Below, piece by piece: positions 22,564 to 33,956 of a DNA stretch of 64,000 bases. The notes under the pieces are model-generated. The model had not been told where the DNA came from, did not search any database, and saw nothing but the letters and a program-made list of their open reading frames with translations. Source of the stretch: Auricularia sp. M13 (taxonomy: Eukaryota; Basidiomycota; Agaricomycetes; Auriculariales; Auriculariaceae); assembly GCA_037042915.1 (NCBI GenBank), contig CM073196.1, positions 1,612,001-1,676,000 on the forward strand. Direction: 5' to 3'. How positions within the stretch are numbered: position 1 is the stretch's first letter; every line of letters begins with the position of its first letter. Position numbers and translations under genes: made by a program.

Positions 22564-23758
22564 ATGAGGACCTCCACTCTTGCCACTGCTGCTGTTGCTC
22601 TCCTGCACGCCGGTCTCGCGGCCGCGGCTCCGTTCAACGCGACGATGGTCGCTCCTTTGAAGCGCCAGTGCGGTGCACCCGCACCAGCGCCTCCTTCCTC
22701 GACTGAGGCACCTGCACCTCCCCCCACGGAGGCTCCTGCTCCTCCTCCGACCGAAGCTCCGGCACCTCCGCCTACTGAGGCTCCGGCTCCTCCCTCGACC
22801 GAGGCCCCGGCCCCGGCACCCACTGAGACCCCCGCGCCTCCCCCGCCGTCCGGTGGAGGAAGCGCGGGTGGCAAGGGACCGTACTTCAGCGTGTACGCTG
22901 ATACTGGCGTCGATGCCGCGAGCTTCCCCAGCGCCGATTCTCTCGGTGACTGGAACGACCTGTGAGTAGTGCATTGTCCCGAGCTGTGCATGGAATTGAC
23001 ATCCGTAAAGGTTGCTCGCTTTCTGGCTGTCGGCTGGTGTCTGGGATGCTGCATTCATCTGGACGTCGCTCGACGAGGCGACGCGCAAGTCGACGATCGA
23101 CGCGTACCACGCCGCGGGCAAGACCATCCGCGTCTCGCTGTTCGGCGCAACGGAGTACCCGCTCCTCTCGGGCGGCGACCCCGTCGACATTGGCAACAAG
23201 GTCGCGGACTTCGTCAAGCAGTACAACCTTGATGGCGTCGATGTCGACTACGAGGACTCCGGCTCGTTCGAGAATGCCGCGGCCGGCGGCGAGGACTTCC
23301 TCATCAAGCTCACCCAGACGCTCCGCGAGAAGCTGCCATCGCCGCAGTACGTGATCACGCACGCGCCGCAGGCGCCGTACTTCACGACCGCGTCCAACTA
23401 CCCGAACGGCGCGTACCTCAAGGTCCACAAGGAGGTCGGCGACTTGATCGACTTCTACAACGTGCAGTTCTACAACCAGGGCGCTGGCTACTACGAGGAC
23501 TGCGACGGGCTCTTCGACAAGTCGCCCGACTTCTTCAAGGGCACGTCTGTCAACGAGATCGCTGCCTCCGGCATCCCCATTGAGAAGATCGTCATTGGCA
23601 AGCCCGGCGGCCCCGGCGACGGCAACAACGGCATCATGGCCCCCGACGCCATTGGACAGTGCATCTCGTCCAAGGGCAACAAAGCCGGCGGTGTCATGGC
23701 CTGGCAGCTTTCGCACGCCGGTGCAGACTGGATTGCGAAGGCCAAGGGCGGATTGTAA
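22564..23758 (+). CDS. Secreted GH18 chitinase / endo-beta-N-acetylglucosaminidase-like
   Basis: Two exons (22564-22961, 23011-23758) encode 381 residues. A signal peptide (RTSTLATAAVALLHAGLAAA) is followed by a possible Lys-Arg processing site (LKRQC near residue 38) and a Pro-rich linker built from repeats of TEAPAPPP. The GH18 domain starts near GPYFSVYADTGVD. Its active-site motif DGVDVDYE is complete, with D207, D210, D212 and the catalytic Glu E214. HAPQAPYF, DFYNVQFYNQG and GGVMAWQLSHAGADW are typical for the short, single-domain fungal branch. Such enzymes cut chitin or the core of N-glycans; the sequence does not decide which. The 5' linker is near-repetitive in DNA as well. No chitin-binding module is seen. 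Confidence 0.9.
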
Positions 23759-24603
23759 ACCGTTAATGCAGCATGATGACGACGAAAAGAGTCGAGAACG
23801 AGCTCTTTGCATGTGTACACCCACACAAGCACATTCTTCATACCCACCCATTTTTTTCAATTTAACTTATCTTTTTCATTCTCGGATCTCGTCCAGAGCA
23901 GTCTATGAAGCACAAGAAGTACAGTTAGCTGGCAAACGTTCGTAAGGATACAGCGACCAATGTACACAGACGGCTAAGGAAGGAATGGTTTCAGGCGGGG
24001 TCCCATGGAGGAACGACCGCTCCAGTCCACCGTATTGCTGGTGGTCCGGACACCCATCTGCAAGACAGTTCAATCTTCCAGAGGTCAGCATCGCACCCCT
24101 GGATTGAGTCTACACTGGTGCAGATGGGGCTGTGGGTTGAATCAACTAGCACAAGTCTTTCATGCTAACGGATACGCAAGAGACGGCCCGAGGCTTGAGC
24201 CCGCAACGCAAAGAATGACGAGGCGGCGGCGAAGCAGACGTTGCGCTCAATTTGATACCAGGACTGCCCACGAAAAAGATGTCAGCGCTGAACTGTAGCC
24301 TTTGGCAAACGAAGCTCCTGCCAGCAAATAAACCACAGGCTCCCGCCCGCAGGTGCATAATTGCAAGGCTGTCGCCCACAGGTACAGACGAGCTCCCTCT
24401 CGCAGGTATTGACAGGCTCCCGCCCGCGGGTTTTACAGGCTCCCGCCTGCCAGTGGCACGAGCTCCTGCTCGTTGGTCGTTGACAGGCTCCCGCCGGCAG
24501 GTAGTAATGAGCTCCCGCTCGCAGGTAATGCACAGGCTCCCGTCTGGAGGTACACCTGCATGGGGACCCGAAGACTGGCAAGCCGCGATACAGAGTCGAG
24601 GAA
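23759..24603. other. Gap between the GH18 gene and the KDZ insertion
   Basis: Contains the 3' flank of the GH18 gene, then about 500 bases with no supported frame, then the minisatellite at 24,311-24,555. Nothing recognisable as a gene. Confidence 0.6.
24311..24555 (+). repeat. Degenerate minisatellite, about ten units of 24-28 bp
   Basis: Ten consecutive units begin with CAGGCTCCCG or CGAGCTCCCG and continue CCCGCAGGT, e.g. at 24,336, 24,415, 24,440, 24,487 and 24,533. The two starting types (AGGCTCCCG and GAGCTCC) partly alternate, so a higher-order unit of about 50 bases is likely. The array ends about 50 bases before the target-site duplication of the KDZ element. Confidence 0.8.
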
Positions 24604-24611
24604 GCCAGCGG
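24604..24611 (+). repeat. Left target-site duplication GCCAGCGG
   Basis: The octamer GCCAGCGG is found here and at 48456-48463. Each copy is exactly 10 bases outside the recognisable inverted repeat. Eight-base duplications are what I recall for Zisupton-type elements. Confidence 0.75.
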
Positions 24612-24621
24612 CAGCTGTGTC

Positions 24622-24697
24622 GGGACTTTTCGCTTAAGCGATACCCGCACTTTGTGCAATGCATCGGTTCAGCGATTCCCGCACTTTGGCACGTTTT
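24622..24697 (+). repeat. Left terminal inverted repeat of the KDZ element
   Basis: 76 bases beginning GGGACTTTTCGCTTAAGCGA and ending TTTGGCACGTTTT. They match the reverse complement of 48371-48445 at about 67 positions, with one single-base gap. The inner blocks CCGCACTTTGTGCAA, GCATCGGTT and CCGCACTTTGGCACGTTTT are nearly identical on both sides. Confidence 0.93.
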
Positions 24698-24752
24698 CAG
24701 TGTTCAAACGTCTGTAGTGTAATGGTACTAGCTATCTAATAATATTATTTAA

Positions 24753-25020
24753 ATCGCTTGGAATCGCTGGTAATCGCTTGAGCTCGCTGAAATATGAGCA
24801 CGGACGGTCAGCGCTCGCATGGCAGTGAGCCTCGCTGACAATCGCTGAGCATCGCTGGGGGCCGCTTAAATATGAACATAGTCGGGCAGCACTCACACAG
24901 CTTGGAATCGCTGAATTAACATGGAGCATCGCTGAGAAGCGCTGTGCATCGCTGGACAATGTGCAAATACTGATACCGTCAATCAGCCCCCCGCACCGCT
25001 GAGAATCGCTGCGCATCGCT
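24753..25020 (+). repeat. Left subterminal array, ten copies of ATCGCT
   Basis: ATCGCT occurs ten times in 268 bases, mostly followed by G or GA/GG, plus looser variants (CTCGCT, CCGCT, AGCGCT). It is the mirror image of the array near the right end and probably binds the transposase. Confidence 0.85.
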
Positions 25021-25194
25021 GAGCATAGCTATGCGAGCGACCACGGACCTGCCGCCGCTTACCCCAGCGTCAAGCAATTATGAATGGCTGAAAAATCATG
25101 GAACATGTTAGCGTTGTTGCAGCAGTCGTCATATACAGTCGTTTCACCAAAGCAGAGTCTACGAGAGGGGATTTGACAAAGTATCTACATTACA

Positions 25195-28100
25195 TCACGA
25201 GACAAACGGATTGGCGGGCATCACGGTGGGCATAGTGGGCAGAATCCCAAAGTAATCCTGGAAGCTCTGCGCGTAGAAGCTCCAGACCTCGCGCTCAATA
25301 TCGAGCAACTTCTCCATTGACAAACCCTCTGTTGCAGTGTAGCGCCGGAGGTTGGTAACCTCGCGGCACCTCGGCCACGCGCGCACAATCTTCCACAGGC
25401 TATATATTGAGACCTTGCGGTTCTCGGGGTTTGGGTCAGTGTGAGGCGGCTGCCGTAATCCTAGAGGTACAAATCCGTCTTGCCCGCCCCAGCAATTGAG
25501 CCAGAGAGCTTCGCGGTCCTGCCGCACGGCGTCGTTCCAGATCTTGAGCGACTTGAGAATGTAGGTGTCGAGGTCCCGCAGCTGAAATCGAAACGAGGTT
25601 TCCTGCACCTCCCACACCAAGAAGGCGCGCACGTCGGCCCGAGCGAGATCCTCTTCGGCCAGAGGATGTTGACCGATGAAGAGGGTCTTCGTTGCGCGTC
25701 CATTCGGCTGCTCGGCCTCGTAGCCGTAAACTGGATCGGGCGGCGGCTTATTGCCTTCCCCAGCATCTGCACCCTGCGTTGGGGGGTTCGGCGTAACCGC
25801 AGCTGAGCGCCCAGCGAACACAGCTGTTTCCTACATGCATTGATTAGCAACATTCAGCCACAGAAAGATAAGACGCACCTGACGAAGGGGCACGGCGGCC
25901 ATCCACATCGCCCGAGAGCCGGAGGCCAGGCCATCAGCATCTGCCACTGACTGGTGCCAGGCCAAGTTATTCTCGTCGAGCAGAATCTCGTTGTCCTCGC
26001 CCACAGCCTCCTCCTCCGGTACGCGGGACGATTTGCGGAACAGCAGCAAGCGGCAGCTTTCGTAATCCCAGAACTCATCCCATTCCCCGGTCAGCAGGAG
26101 CTCGCGGTCCGCAGTATCCGCTGCATACATGTGCCCAGTGGTGCGCTCGAAGAATACTGAAGCAGATTTGACCTTCTGCTTCCATTGGTACGGCTCGGCA
26201 AACGCTCGCGCGCTCTTGACGATAAGATCCTCGCCCTCAGAGGGCAGACGTGTATAAGCCATGCTGGGGCGAGCTTCAGCGGCGGCGACAGGCGGCAGAA
26301 CCAAGCTCATATCCGCATTCGCGGCAAGAGTCGACGTGGTGGTGGCGTTGTGCAGCAGAATATGTGTCCTGCTGGTGAGCGAGGCGGCTTTGTTCACGTC
26401 GCTGGCCTTGATGCCCAGGCCCGTGCAGTTCTCCTTGACCCACGACTCATGCTCCGGGGTTGTATGGTACTTGTCGTCAAGAACCTTCCGCCATATTTTA
26501 GCCGATAAACCAATGAAGCCGTCGCGCATGATGCGCCGCAGCCAGAAGTTGCGCAACGCAACCCAGGACCTGAAGACAAAGACCATGCGGCTCTCCTTCT
26601 GCGCAACAAAGTGGTGGAAGGGTGGCATGGTATACTGTAAAGGCTCTCCGAATCGCGCCTGCGGAACTGGGTGCAGAACGTCGGGTGCGCATAGCCGATA
26701 TTCGCGCATTCGAGAGCGGTCCACTGAAGCAGCAACGTGCGCAAGCCATTTTGGCGGTCGCGGCACCCACTCTGGAAGAGCAGGGTGGTCATTGGCCTGG
26801 TGCCCTGGGTCGGTTTCCCAGGTCCGTGCGATCCAAGCCGGGGTGCGTCTGCGGGCCGACGCGACTTGCTACCAGCTAAAGCAAACACGTGAGCAAGGGC
26901 ACCAAAAACAACCCACAAACGTACCAGGGTAACGAGGCTCTTCCTCAGCAAATATTGAGGCACCCTTGACGCTGGTTCCGTTCTTGTTGTGCGTGGCGGC
27001 GATCGTGCTCGAGGACGTGCCCGTCCAGGCCTCGGAGACCGGGATCGATCACGGGAGACTGAGCGTGTTGCGGGCTCACGTCCGCGCGCAGGCGCTTCAT
27101 CGACTGGCTCATCGTCCTGGGGTCGTGGTGTACCCACATGCTCGTCGTCGTCGGGGTAATACGGCGGGGTGGGTGGCCGATACACTACCCCACTCCAATC
27201 CCGTCCCTCAGTGTCTAGAGCGTCCCGCGGCGTCATCTCAACTCGGCGGAAGTGCTCAAACACGCGTGACAGCTGGTCTTTCCTCATATTGGGCGGCATG
27301 GATTTTGAGACGAACCAAACGGGTATCCCGAGACGGTGAAGGAGCGTCACCATCGCGCTGTCCGTGCTGAAGACGCCAACACAGTCGTACATGCGATCCG
27401 ATACAAAGCGTTCATCGCCAACATGATATTTTACATCGAGCCTGAACAATCTGAAAGCCCGGAGTTCGGCGATGCCGCGTTGTATGCGGGTGACGGACAC
27501 AGCGGTCTCGCGGAACGTTGCTGTCAGACTTTGGAAGTCTGACAGCAAGCGGATGCAGTCGTTGATGGTGGTGGTGGGGAGCAAGATGCGCGTCCTTGCC
27601 GTCCGCAGAAGAGGCAGCACGAGCACGTATATCTCGTAGAACGAGTCTTGCAAACGCGCCAGCAATGGCCGCCCCAGGCGCCCGTAACTAGCGCCGTCCT
27701 GCACCGGCAGCCAGTCTTCGGGCTGCATGACATAGCCCGTGATGTTTTCTCCGTACAGGTCACGGTGCGGCTTGACCAGAGGAATCCACGCCATGTGCGG
27801 TGCCGCAGGCTGCCAGTACTGAGGGTACTGCATCGGATCGTGTACGCCCAGCCGGAAGTCTGTGCGCAGGCGCGGGTACTCGTTGATGGGCAGGTCCGGG
27901 ATGGGCTCGCCCGGGAGAACGAGTAGATATACCGCTTGGCCTCAGAGTCGAACGCGACAGCTTGCGGCTTGCAGGGCCATGGATCGTTCTCGAGCCGCGG
28001 GCGCCATGACGCAGAAAGCGTGGCCACGGCCTCCTTCGAGTCGCCGCGGCGCGAATGGTATCCGGGAGCATCCTATTCCCGACAAATCAGTCTCATCCTA

Positions 28101-28471
28101 ACAGTTGAGCGGTATGCATACCTGCTCCTCGGCAGCAGGCACAGGCGCGTCTGCAGAGTGCGATCCACCGTGCCCGTCATCCTGAGAGAATGTGAGCAGC
28201 GCGCCCATCGGCTGCACTTATGGATGCAACCCACCTGCATGTTCACGTCGTCGGCATCTCCACCCACATGGATATCGTCGAGTCCAATCTCGATTTCTTC
28301 GGCTTGGGTGCTGGCGGCGGCAGCAGCGGCGGCGGCGGTCGCGATATTGCCCTCGTGATGCTGGATGCTTGTATCGCCGCCATGGTCACCCATGTCGACG
28401 CCGCGCGGCGCGATTGACCCCGGGGCGATCGCCAGCAAGTCGTAAATGTCGGGTTCGAATGGGTTCTGCAC
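25195..28471 (-). CDS. Large protein of unknown function carried by the KDZ element
   Basis: A multi-exon gene that I cannot assign to a named domain. It starts MQNPFEPDIYDLLAIAPGS, has an Ala run and an acidic DDIHVGGDADDVNM stretch, then a short exon DDGHGGSHSADAPVPAAEE. A long globular exon follows (PQYWQPAAPHMAWIPLVKPH, SRVFEHFRRVEMTPRDAL) with an Arg/Ser/Pro-rich, nuclear-looking segment (26,930-27,080). A second globular exon is 25,870-26,780 (EWVPRPPKWLAHVAASVD, VFVFRSWVALRNFWLRR, GEWDEFWDYESCRLLLFRK), and the last exon (EALWLNCWGGQDGF, DIEREVWSFYAQSFQDYFG) ends NPFVS. Codon use and clean exon joins suggest a once-functional protein of about 950 residues. Proteins of this look recur in agaricomycete genomes as unknowns. 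The link to KDZ biology is by position only. Confidence 0.72.
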
Positions 28472-28779
28472 TATGCGTCAGACGGGCCCAGCAGCAGACA
28501 GCTAGGACAGTACACACTGCGGCCATCGTGTGTGCAATGCTTGAGCTTGAGATGTCAGGGCAATCAGGCAGCTGGGAGCTGCATATGGTTAGATATTCGC
28601 TTTCGCAGATGATCATCCTCCACGGGTCTGCCATGCATGCCTTGGGCCCACCTGCTGCCCATGGTGAGAAGGGGCATGCATGTCGCGCGGCGAGCGGGAG
28701 GCACTCGCCCCACGCGACGTGATACTTCGCCCAACTGTTACGCACGCCCGGTCACGATCTCCTGCTCTCCCCCGGTATG

Positions 28780-29480
28780 ATGCTTTGGGTCCCTGCGTGG
28801 CCGCAGTGTCTCAGACTCGCCGCGCCAGGGGTGCCCGTCTGCCGCTCGCTGCGTGCGCGCTGCGGTCTCCAGCTCTCCCGGCCCACTGTGACAGCCACGG
28901 GTTCAACGGACCGCGCCGTAAACATCTGCTACACGGCCGTGGCGGCCGCAGCATGCTCGCCGTGCGCCTGCTGCCGGCCTGCTGCTCTACGTGTGCGCGG
29001 CCATGGTCTGCGGCACGTCCCCACGCCCGCGGCGGCCGTCAGCCATTCGTTCGTGCGCGGAGACCGTCTTCGCCTCTCCCTGCCCGCCGTGACCATCCCG
29101 GGCTCGACGTGCCCGCCCGTATACATCTGCCGCACGTATGCGGCGGTCCATGCTTGCTGTGCGCGCGGTGACGATCTGCAGCTCGTCGCGCGCACGGTCT
29201 CAGATCCGCCTCGCGTGACAAGACCATCGGCGCTCATCGCGCGCGCAGTGACTGTCTTGGGCTCACTGGGGACCAGCTTGCGCTCCCCGCCCCCGCAGCG
29301 GCCGTCAGCCGCTCGTTCGCGCGCAGAGAGTGCGTGGCTATGCCAAGCTCGACGCGTGCGCCCGTAAGCATCTGCCGCACGTCCCCCGCGGCCGCACCAC
29401 CCTTGCCCGCGTGCTGATGGTCGCCAGGCGTCCCGCCCGCCGTCAGTGCCACATGCTCAACTAGGGCTGCCTTCTGACGC
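28780..29480. repeat. Degenerate tandem repeat, about three units of 200-260 bp
   Basis: Shared blocks GCGGCCGTCAGCC(A/G)(T/C)TCGTTCG at 29,033 and 29,297, and (A/T)(G/A)CATCTGC(C/T)(G/A)CACG at 28,921, 29,125 and 29,367, appear in the same order. Copies are heavily diverged, which suggests an old array. Confidence 0.5.
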
Positions 29481-31106
29481 GCGTGCAGCGTTGGTCTTGG
29501 CCTCGCCCAGCCCGCCGTGGAAACAGTCTCACACCACACACACTCGCGCGAGCGAGAACTCGAGCCAACCCCGGCAAACGAAAATAAGACAACACACCTT
29601 TAATGCTCCAAGTGAAGAGCACAATAATTTCAGAGCCGGGGGAGACGCTGACCCTGCGAGGTTTGCACGCTCTTGCCGCTGTGGTCGTCGATGAGAAGCG
29701 GCACCAGCACCAGCACCAGCTAGCAGACCTACCGTAGGATCTGGCGAAGAAATGTGCCACCACTCTCGAATGAGAGTAGCAGCGAGTGGGCGGGACGTGG
29801 ACACGGCCTTGCAGCCTGGGGTCGAGCACGACGCGCACGCCTGCGCTGGTGGTGGAGTGATTGCACACCCCGAATGGAGGTGCGCAGACGATGTCGACGC
29901 GCACGAATGCACGCGCCAACGGATCCTGGAGCTGGTCTTCGCGGCGCGGGCGCGGCGGGCGGTGGGTGTCGGGCGCTGGGTGCTGGGTGCTGGGGCGGGA
30001 CTTGGCGCGAGGAGGATGAGTTTCGGCCGGAGTCCGAATCGGACTTGGCCAATCTTGCTCTCGTCCCGCCAAGTCCCGCCGCCACCCCACCACCCACCGG
30101 CGCCGGGCTCATTCGAGTCCGGCGCCATCGACACACTCTGCGCCGCTGGCGCTGGCCGCGCCGTCGTTGGGGCTGCTCCCATTCGGGAGCGGTCGATCCT
30201 TCCGCACGGGGCGCCAGCCCCTATCAGCTGGCCACGCAGGCCATCGGCCACGATCGCCTTGTCGAGGGCGGCTGCCATTCGGCAGCCGTCCTCAGTGCCC
30301 ATGGGCCATGGTGCAGCTTCGTTATGGGGCCGCGATGTAGCACGGTTCGCGAGTCGAGACCAGGTAGGTGCCACATTGGTGATCTCGCCGTCGTAGTCGC
30401 GTCTGACCATGCCATTAATTTACAGCCGCTGTCCAGGCCTCGCAGAGTCTCAGGGGTCATTGTCGAGGCTATTCACGAGGTATGTAACGTTCAGTATATT
30501 TGACCATGGCGCGCGCTCAAGTCCTTCGACGTCTCATCTCACCAGCGCCAAGGCCTGTACCAGGTATGTTAACCGTACATATTTTGTAGCTTTTCGGCCC
30601 GCTCTCACGCAGTGACATCTCAGGCCTGCTGCCATCGTCTCCGAAGAGTAGGTATGCATCCATGTGACCGTTCGGTGTCCGGCATTGCCCTCATGCACAG
30701 CAGGTCGGCGCCGGCCATCGTCTCACATTCTAAGGTCACCTGTACTATCTCCCTGCCCATACCTGTGCTCACGCTCATGTAGCCTAGGCCGCTTGAAGTT
30801 CTCATTAAGGTATGCATCTTATGTCATACGGCAGATCCTCACGCCCGCAGCTGCAGGTCCCGACTCGTCGATGTACTCGTTCTTTGTAGTTTAACCCACA
30901 CCTCTCATATCCTCTCGCCCCGTGTTTTTGTGTCGTGTTTGTTTGTATCATATCCGCATTATTACTCTAGAGCTCTTCTCGCTCGGCCGAAGGTCCGTGC
31001 TGGTGCCGGCAACTAAATTGTCCGGCAAACCCGCTGAGCACAATCCAGTCGAGCACAGGTTGGTCAAGTCCCGACTGCCCAACACCAAAGTTCTCGCGCC
31101 AGCCCA

Positions 31107-31225
31107 ACTCCAAAGCGCCCGCGCCCGAGGTTCTGACAAAGCTCAAGTCCGAAGCGCCCGCCCGAGTCCGGAATGCCCAAGTCCGAAGCGCCCGCAAGTC
31201 CGAAGCGCCCAAGTCCGAAGCGCCC
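31107..31225 (+). repeat. Short tandem repeat around AAGTCCGAAGCGCCC
   Basis: AAGTCCGAAGCGCCC or close variants occur about six times at 17-20-base spacing, the last three nearly perfect. It lies in a stretch without a supported gene. Confidence 0.75.
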
Positions 31226-31386
31226 GGCAACTGGCCGGCGAACTCGGTAACTCATGAATGGCCGGCCACATCCCGCTCGCACAAGGACTTCGTCTTACGG
31301 GCGGACCTCTCGTGTGCGCTTGAGCTCGGTGGCAGGCAACAAGGTAATGAAATTATTCTGAAAATATTCCGATAGCTAATAGCGCA

Positions 31387-33262
31387 CTACGCAGTGATCA
31401 TATGGAGCGCGCCGTGCGCGTCGCGGCGGATATACGGCGGGAGTTCGCGCATGCCGTCCAAATTCAACAGCGGCAGGTACGGCTGGAGTTTCTGAATGCG
31501 GTGGTGGACGAAGGGCAAAATCTGGTCCACCTTGTCCTCCATCAACGGTTCGTCGCCGTCCAGCGCAAACGCGTTGCGCATCACCGTCAGCTCGAGCTCA
31601 CGCTGATCGCCCGTCAATAGGTCAAGCGTGGCACGGTCAAGCTCAGGAATGGCGGCGTCCTGCTCGGCGGGCACGATACCATAATCGAGCGCAATGCCGT
31701 AGGCCAATCGGGGAAGATGTTCTGCCAGACGCTCGAGTCGAGCGTTGCGGATGGCATCGACCAGCCGGGCAATCACACCGGCCTGGTCGCCTGATAGATC
31801 GTCGAGTATGTCCCGGTATTCGTACCTCCACAACGTGAGCTCATCGGCGCAGCCAGTCAATAGGTCAACCGTCGCCGCGGGGACGGGCGGATCGAGGTGG
31901 AGGTCCCGCGGAAAATGGTTGAAATAGTCGAGCGTCACTGGCAGTGCTTCCATCCAACCGTCCTCTGAGCGGTTGTTGTCGTCGTCGTCGTCCTCAAGCA
32001 TGTCAACATCGCCGTCGTTCGACCCGTTGTCTTCGTCGCTGGGCTGATAGTCAGGGTCAGCTGGATCGTCCGGTGCTGCCGCGGCAGGTACGAATCCGAG
32101 TGGGAGTGGCAGCTCGTCGAGCTCTGGGGCATTGTTGAAAACTCTACGCGGCGCTGCACCACCCCATACGACGCGATCCAGCCAGGTTGAGTCAAAGCCG
32201 TCATCCGGATTGGGGTCCGTGTTACCGTGCTCGCACGCCTCTCGCAAGTTCCAATTCTCGACGGGCGGCTGTCGTATTGTACCGCGGCAGGTCGGGCACT
32301 GAGGCGCCCTGTAGAGGAAGCGACCGTGCTGCGAATGAGCTTCCTGCAGACAGCTCAGATGGAAAGGGCCGTGTCCGCATCGCAAGCTACATCTCTGGTA
32401 AGTTCACTTTGCGCGCAGTACGAACATAAAACTCACCTGTAATATCTGTGCACCCGCCGCGCGCAGAAGCACGTTAGGCTGTTCTCCTTGACCTCGCGCT
32501 GCAAGTAGTTAGCATTGCGCCTGGTCTCGATATGTCTTTGTGTACGTACCTCGGCCGCCAGATCGGCTTTCACTTTCTCTAACTCCTGCCGCAGTGCCGC
32601 TAGCTCCGGCGCGTGTTGCTGCGTGTCAACCTCCTGCGCCGCAAGCCGTAAGTAAAACATACCAACTATAACGCTGTACTCACCATTGTTTCCAGCGCGA
32701 GAAGCTGGGGATCAAACTCCTGCGAACAGAACGTAAGTGTCAAGGCCGTGCCACTTTGCGTTGCCTAACCTCCTCGCTCTCCCCATTAGCCTCAGCGGCT
32801 ACAGCAGCGTCGCCGTCGCCAGCCATTTTCTCGAGACGAGCGTGCATGTGAACCGCGGAACCCTCGCTCACCGAGACCGCCACGACGTCGTCCTGTAGTG
32901 CTGTGAGTACAATCGTCATGCGCTGGAGACCTGTGCACTAACGTCGTCTTTTTCAACCAGGATGCCGTTGACCAAGTCGAACCCGAAGTCGCGAGGACTC
33001 GTCCCATCGTTTGTCTTTTCGTCCTCGGTATCGGAGATCTCGATGACGGTGCTCGGCTTGCGGATGCGACGCGAGGTGGCCGACGTCGAATGCGCCTGTG
33101 TGGGAACTTCATCCTCAGAGTCGGACGAGATCATGATCACGTCCGCGGGTGGCGTCTTGGCCTTATTCTATAAAATATTGTAAGTACGACTTCGCCGCGG
33201 CGACGCCAGTATATTGATGCGCGTACCTTGCGATTTGCAGCCACACCGTGCCCTTCGCCTGC
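31387..33262 (-). CDS. RING-like zinc-finger protein with coiled coil and acidic stretch (KDZ cargo)
   Basis: Exons read from the right: VAANRK joined to NKAKTPPADVIMISSDSEDE, a Ser/Asp-rich stretch with IEISDTEDEK (SUMO-binding-like), FGFDLVNGILVEKDD, AAEANGESEEEFDPQLLALE, then a coiled coil ELAALRQELEKVKADLAAE. Next come SLTCFCARRVHRYY and LRCGHGPFHLSCLQEA...APQCPTCRGTI, whose Cys/His order (C-x-C, C-G-H, H-x-x-C, C-P-x-C) is RING-like, so ubiquitin or SUMO ligase activity is a reasonable guess. A very acidic linker (DVDMLEDDDDDNNRSEDG) and a helical C-terminal region of about 190 residues follow, ending DAHGALHMITA. At least six exons. The first exon and start codon were not found; the right limit given is the last exon edge I could support. 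Confidence 0.65.
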
Positions 33263-33911
33263 CTGGAAAACTGTCCATCAACTGCGGTTCGTGAAGTCGA
33301 CAAGAGCATACCTGGCTGCCAGTGTGTAATGCCGCACGTACGTGTGCGACCTGCACGAGCTAGTCAGCTTGCTGAACAGCTATAGCAGAGACAAATCACC
33401 GTGAGAGCAATAGGCTTAGCAGACGCTGCGCGTGCTGTTGTGGCGCCGCGACGATGAGAGGCTTTGGACTCCATGGGTGCGCGTTCGATCTGCGGGTCTG
33501 ACGATGAAGTCCGCAATTCGCCATCGGCATATATATTTGTTGCGCCTGCTGTAGCTGCTCCTGTCTGCGAGCCGCAAATGTTTCACACGCTACCTTGGCG
33601 ATCGTCTGCGCAGTTCGGCAAGCGCCAATCTCCATGCGTTCCGTCTGACCTTTTCTCCGGTCAAAATCACAATCGTCTCCTTTGATGTCGGCCGAACGAG
33701 CCCGTCGAGGACCCCGAACGGCAAAATCAGTCACGGTACATCATCGTCGACAACACACATGCATTCATCCAACTCTGGCTCAAGACCTGAAACCCTGGTG
33801 AGTACAGTCGAAGCGCCCAGGTGTCTGACTGACCTCATCGTCAGGTCCATTTCCTCCCGCGCGGCCCGACAGCATTACCCCTCTCACTCGAGGGGGTGCT
33901 CGGATGGGCCA

Positions 33912-33918
33912 TATAAGA
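33912..33918 (+). promoter_or_regulatory. TATA-like box before the TET/JBP-like gene
   Basis: TATAAGA lies 39 bases before the ATG at 33957. This is a close but acceptable distance for a fungal core promoter; it would place the transcription start very near the start codon. Confidence 0.3.
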
Positions 33919-33956
33919 GCGCTCACCGTGAAAGGTCGCCACGCTCCCCGCCTACG

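Larger units (their letters stand above)
28472..31386. other. GC-rich, repeat-bearing field inside the KDZ element
   Basis: Nearly 3 kb with no supported gene. Between 28,780 and 29,480 a degenerate repeat of roughly 200-260 bases recurs about three times (compare GCGGCCGTCAGCC at 29,033 and 29,297, and CATCTGCC at 29,125 and 29,367). Between 29,530 and 30,410 all frames are open on both strands because of GC-rich composition, the longest being 293 codons on the minus strand; none shows a family motif. At 31,107-31,225 lies an 18-bp tandem repeat. Confidence 0.55.

Noticed and set aside
22886-23860. 324-codon minus-strand frame opposite the GH18 exon
   Set aside because: Mirror image of a strongly biased codon pattern in a well-supported chitinase-like exon.
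24753-25020. CRISPR-like array or centromeric satellite for the ATCGCT repeats
   Set aside because: The repeated word is only six bases with irregular spacing and has a mirror array at the other end of the element.
29529-30410. 293-codon minus-strand frame in the KDZ repeat field
   Set aside because: All neighbouring frames are open as well, and no motif or intron structure supports a gene; kept only as a region note.
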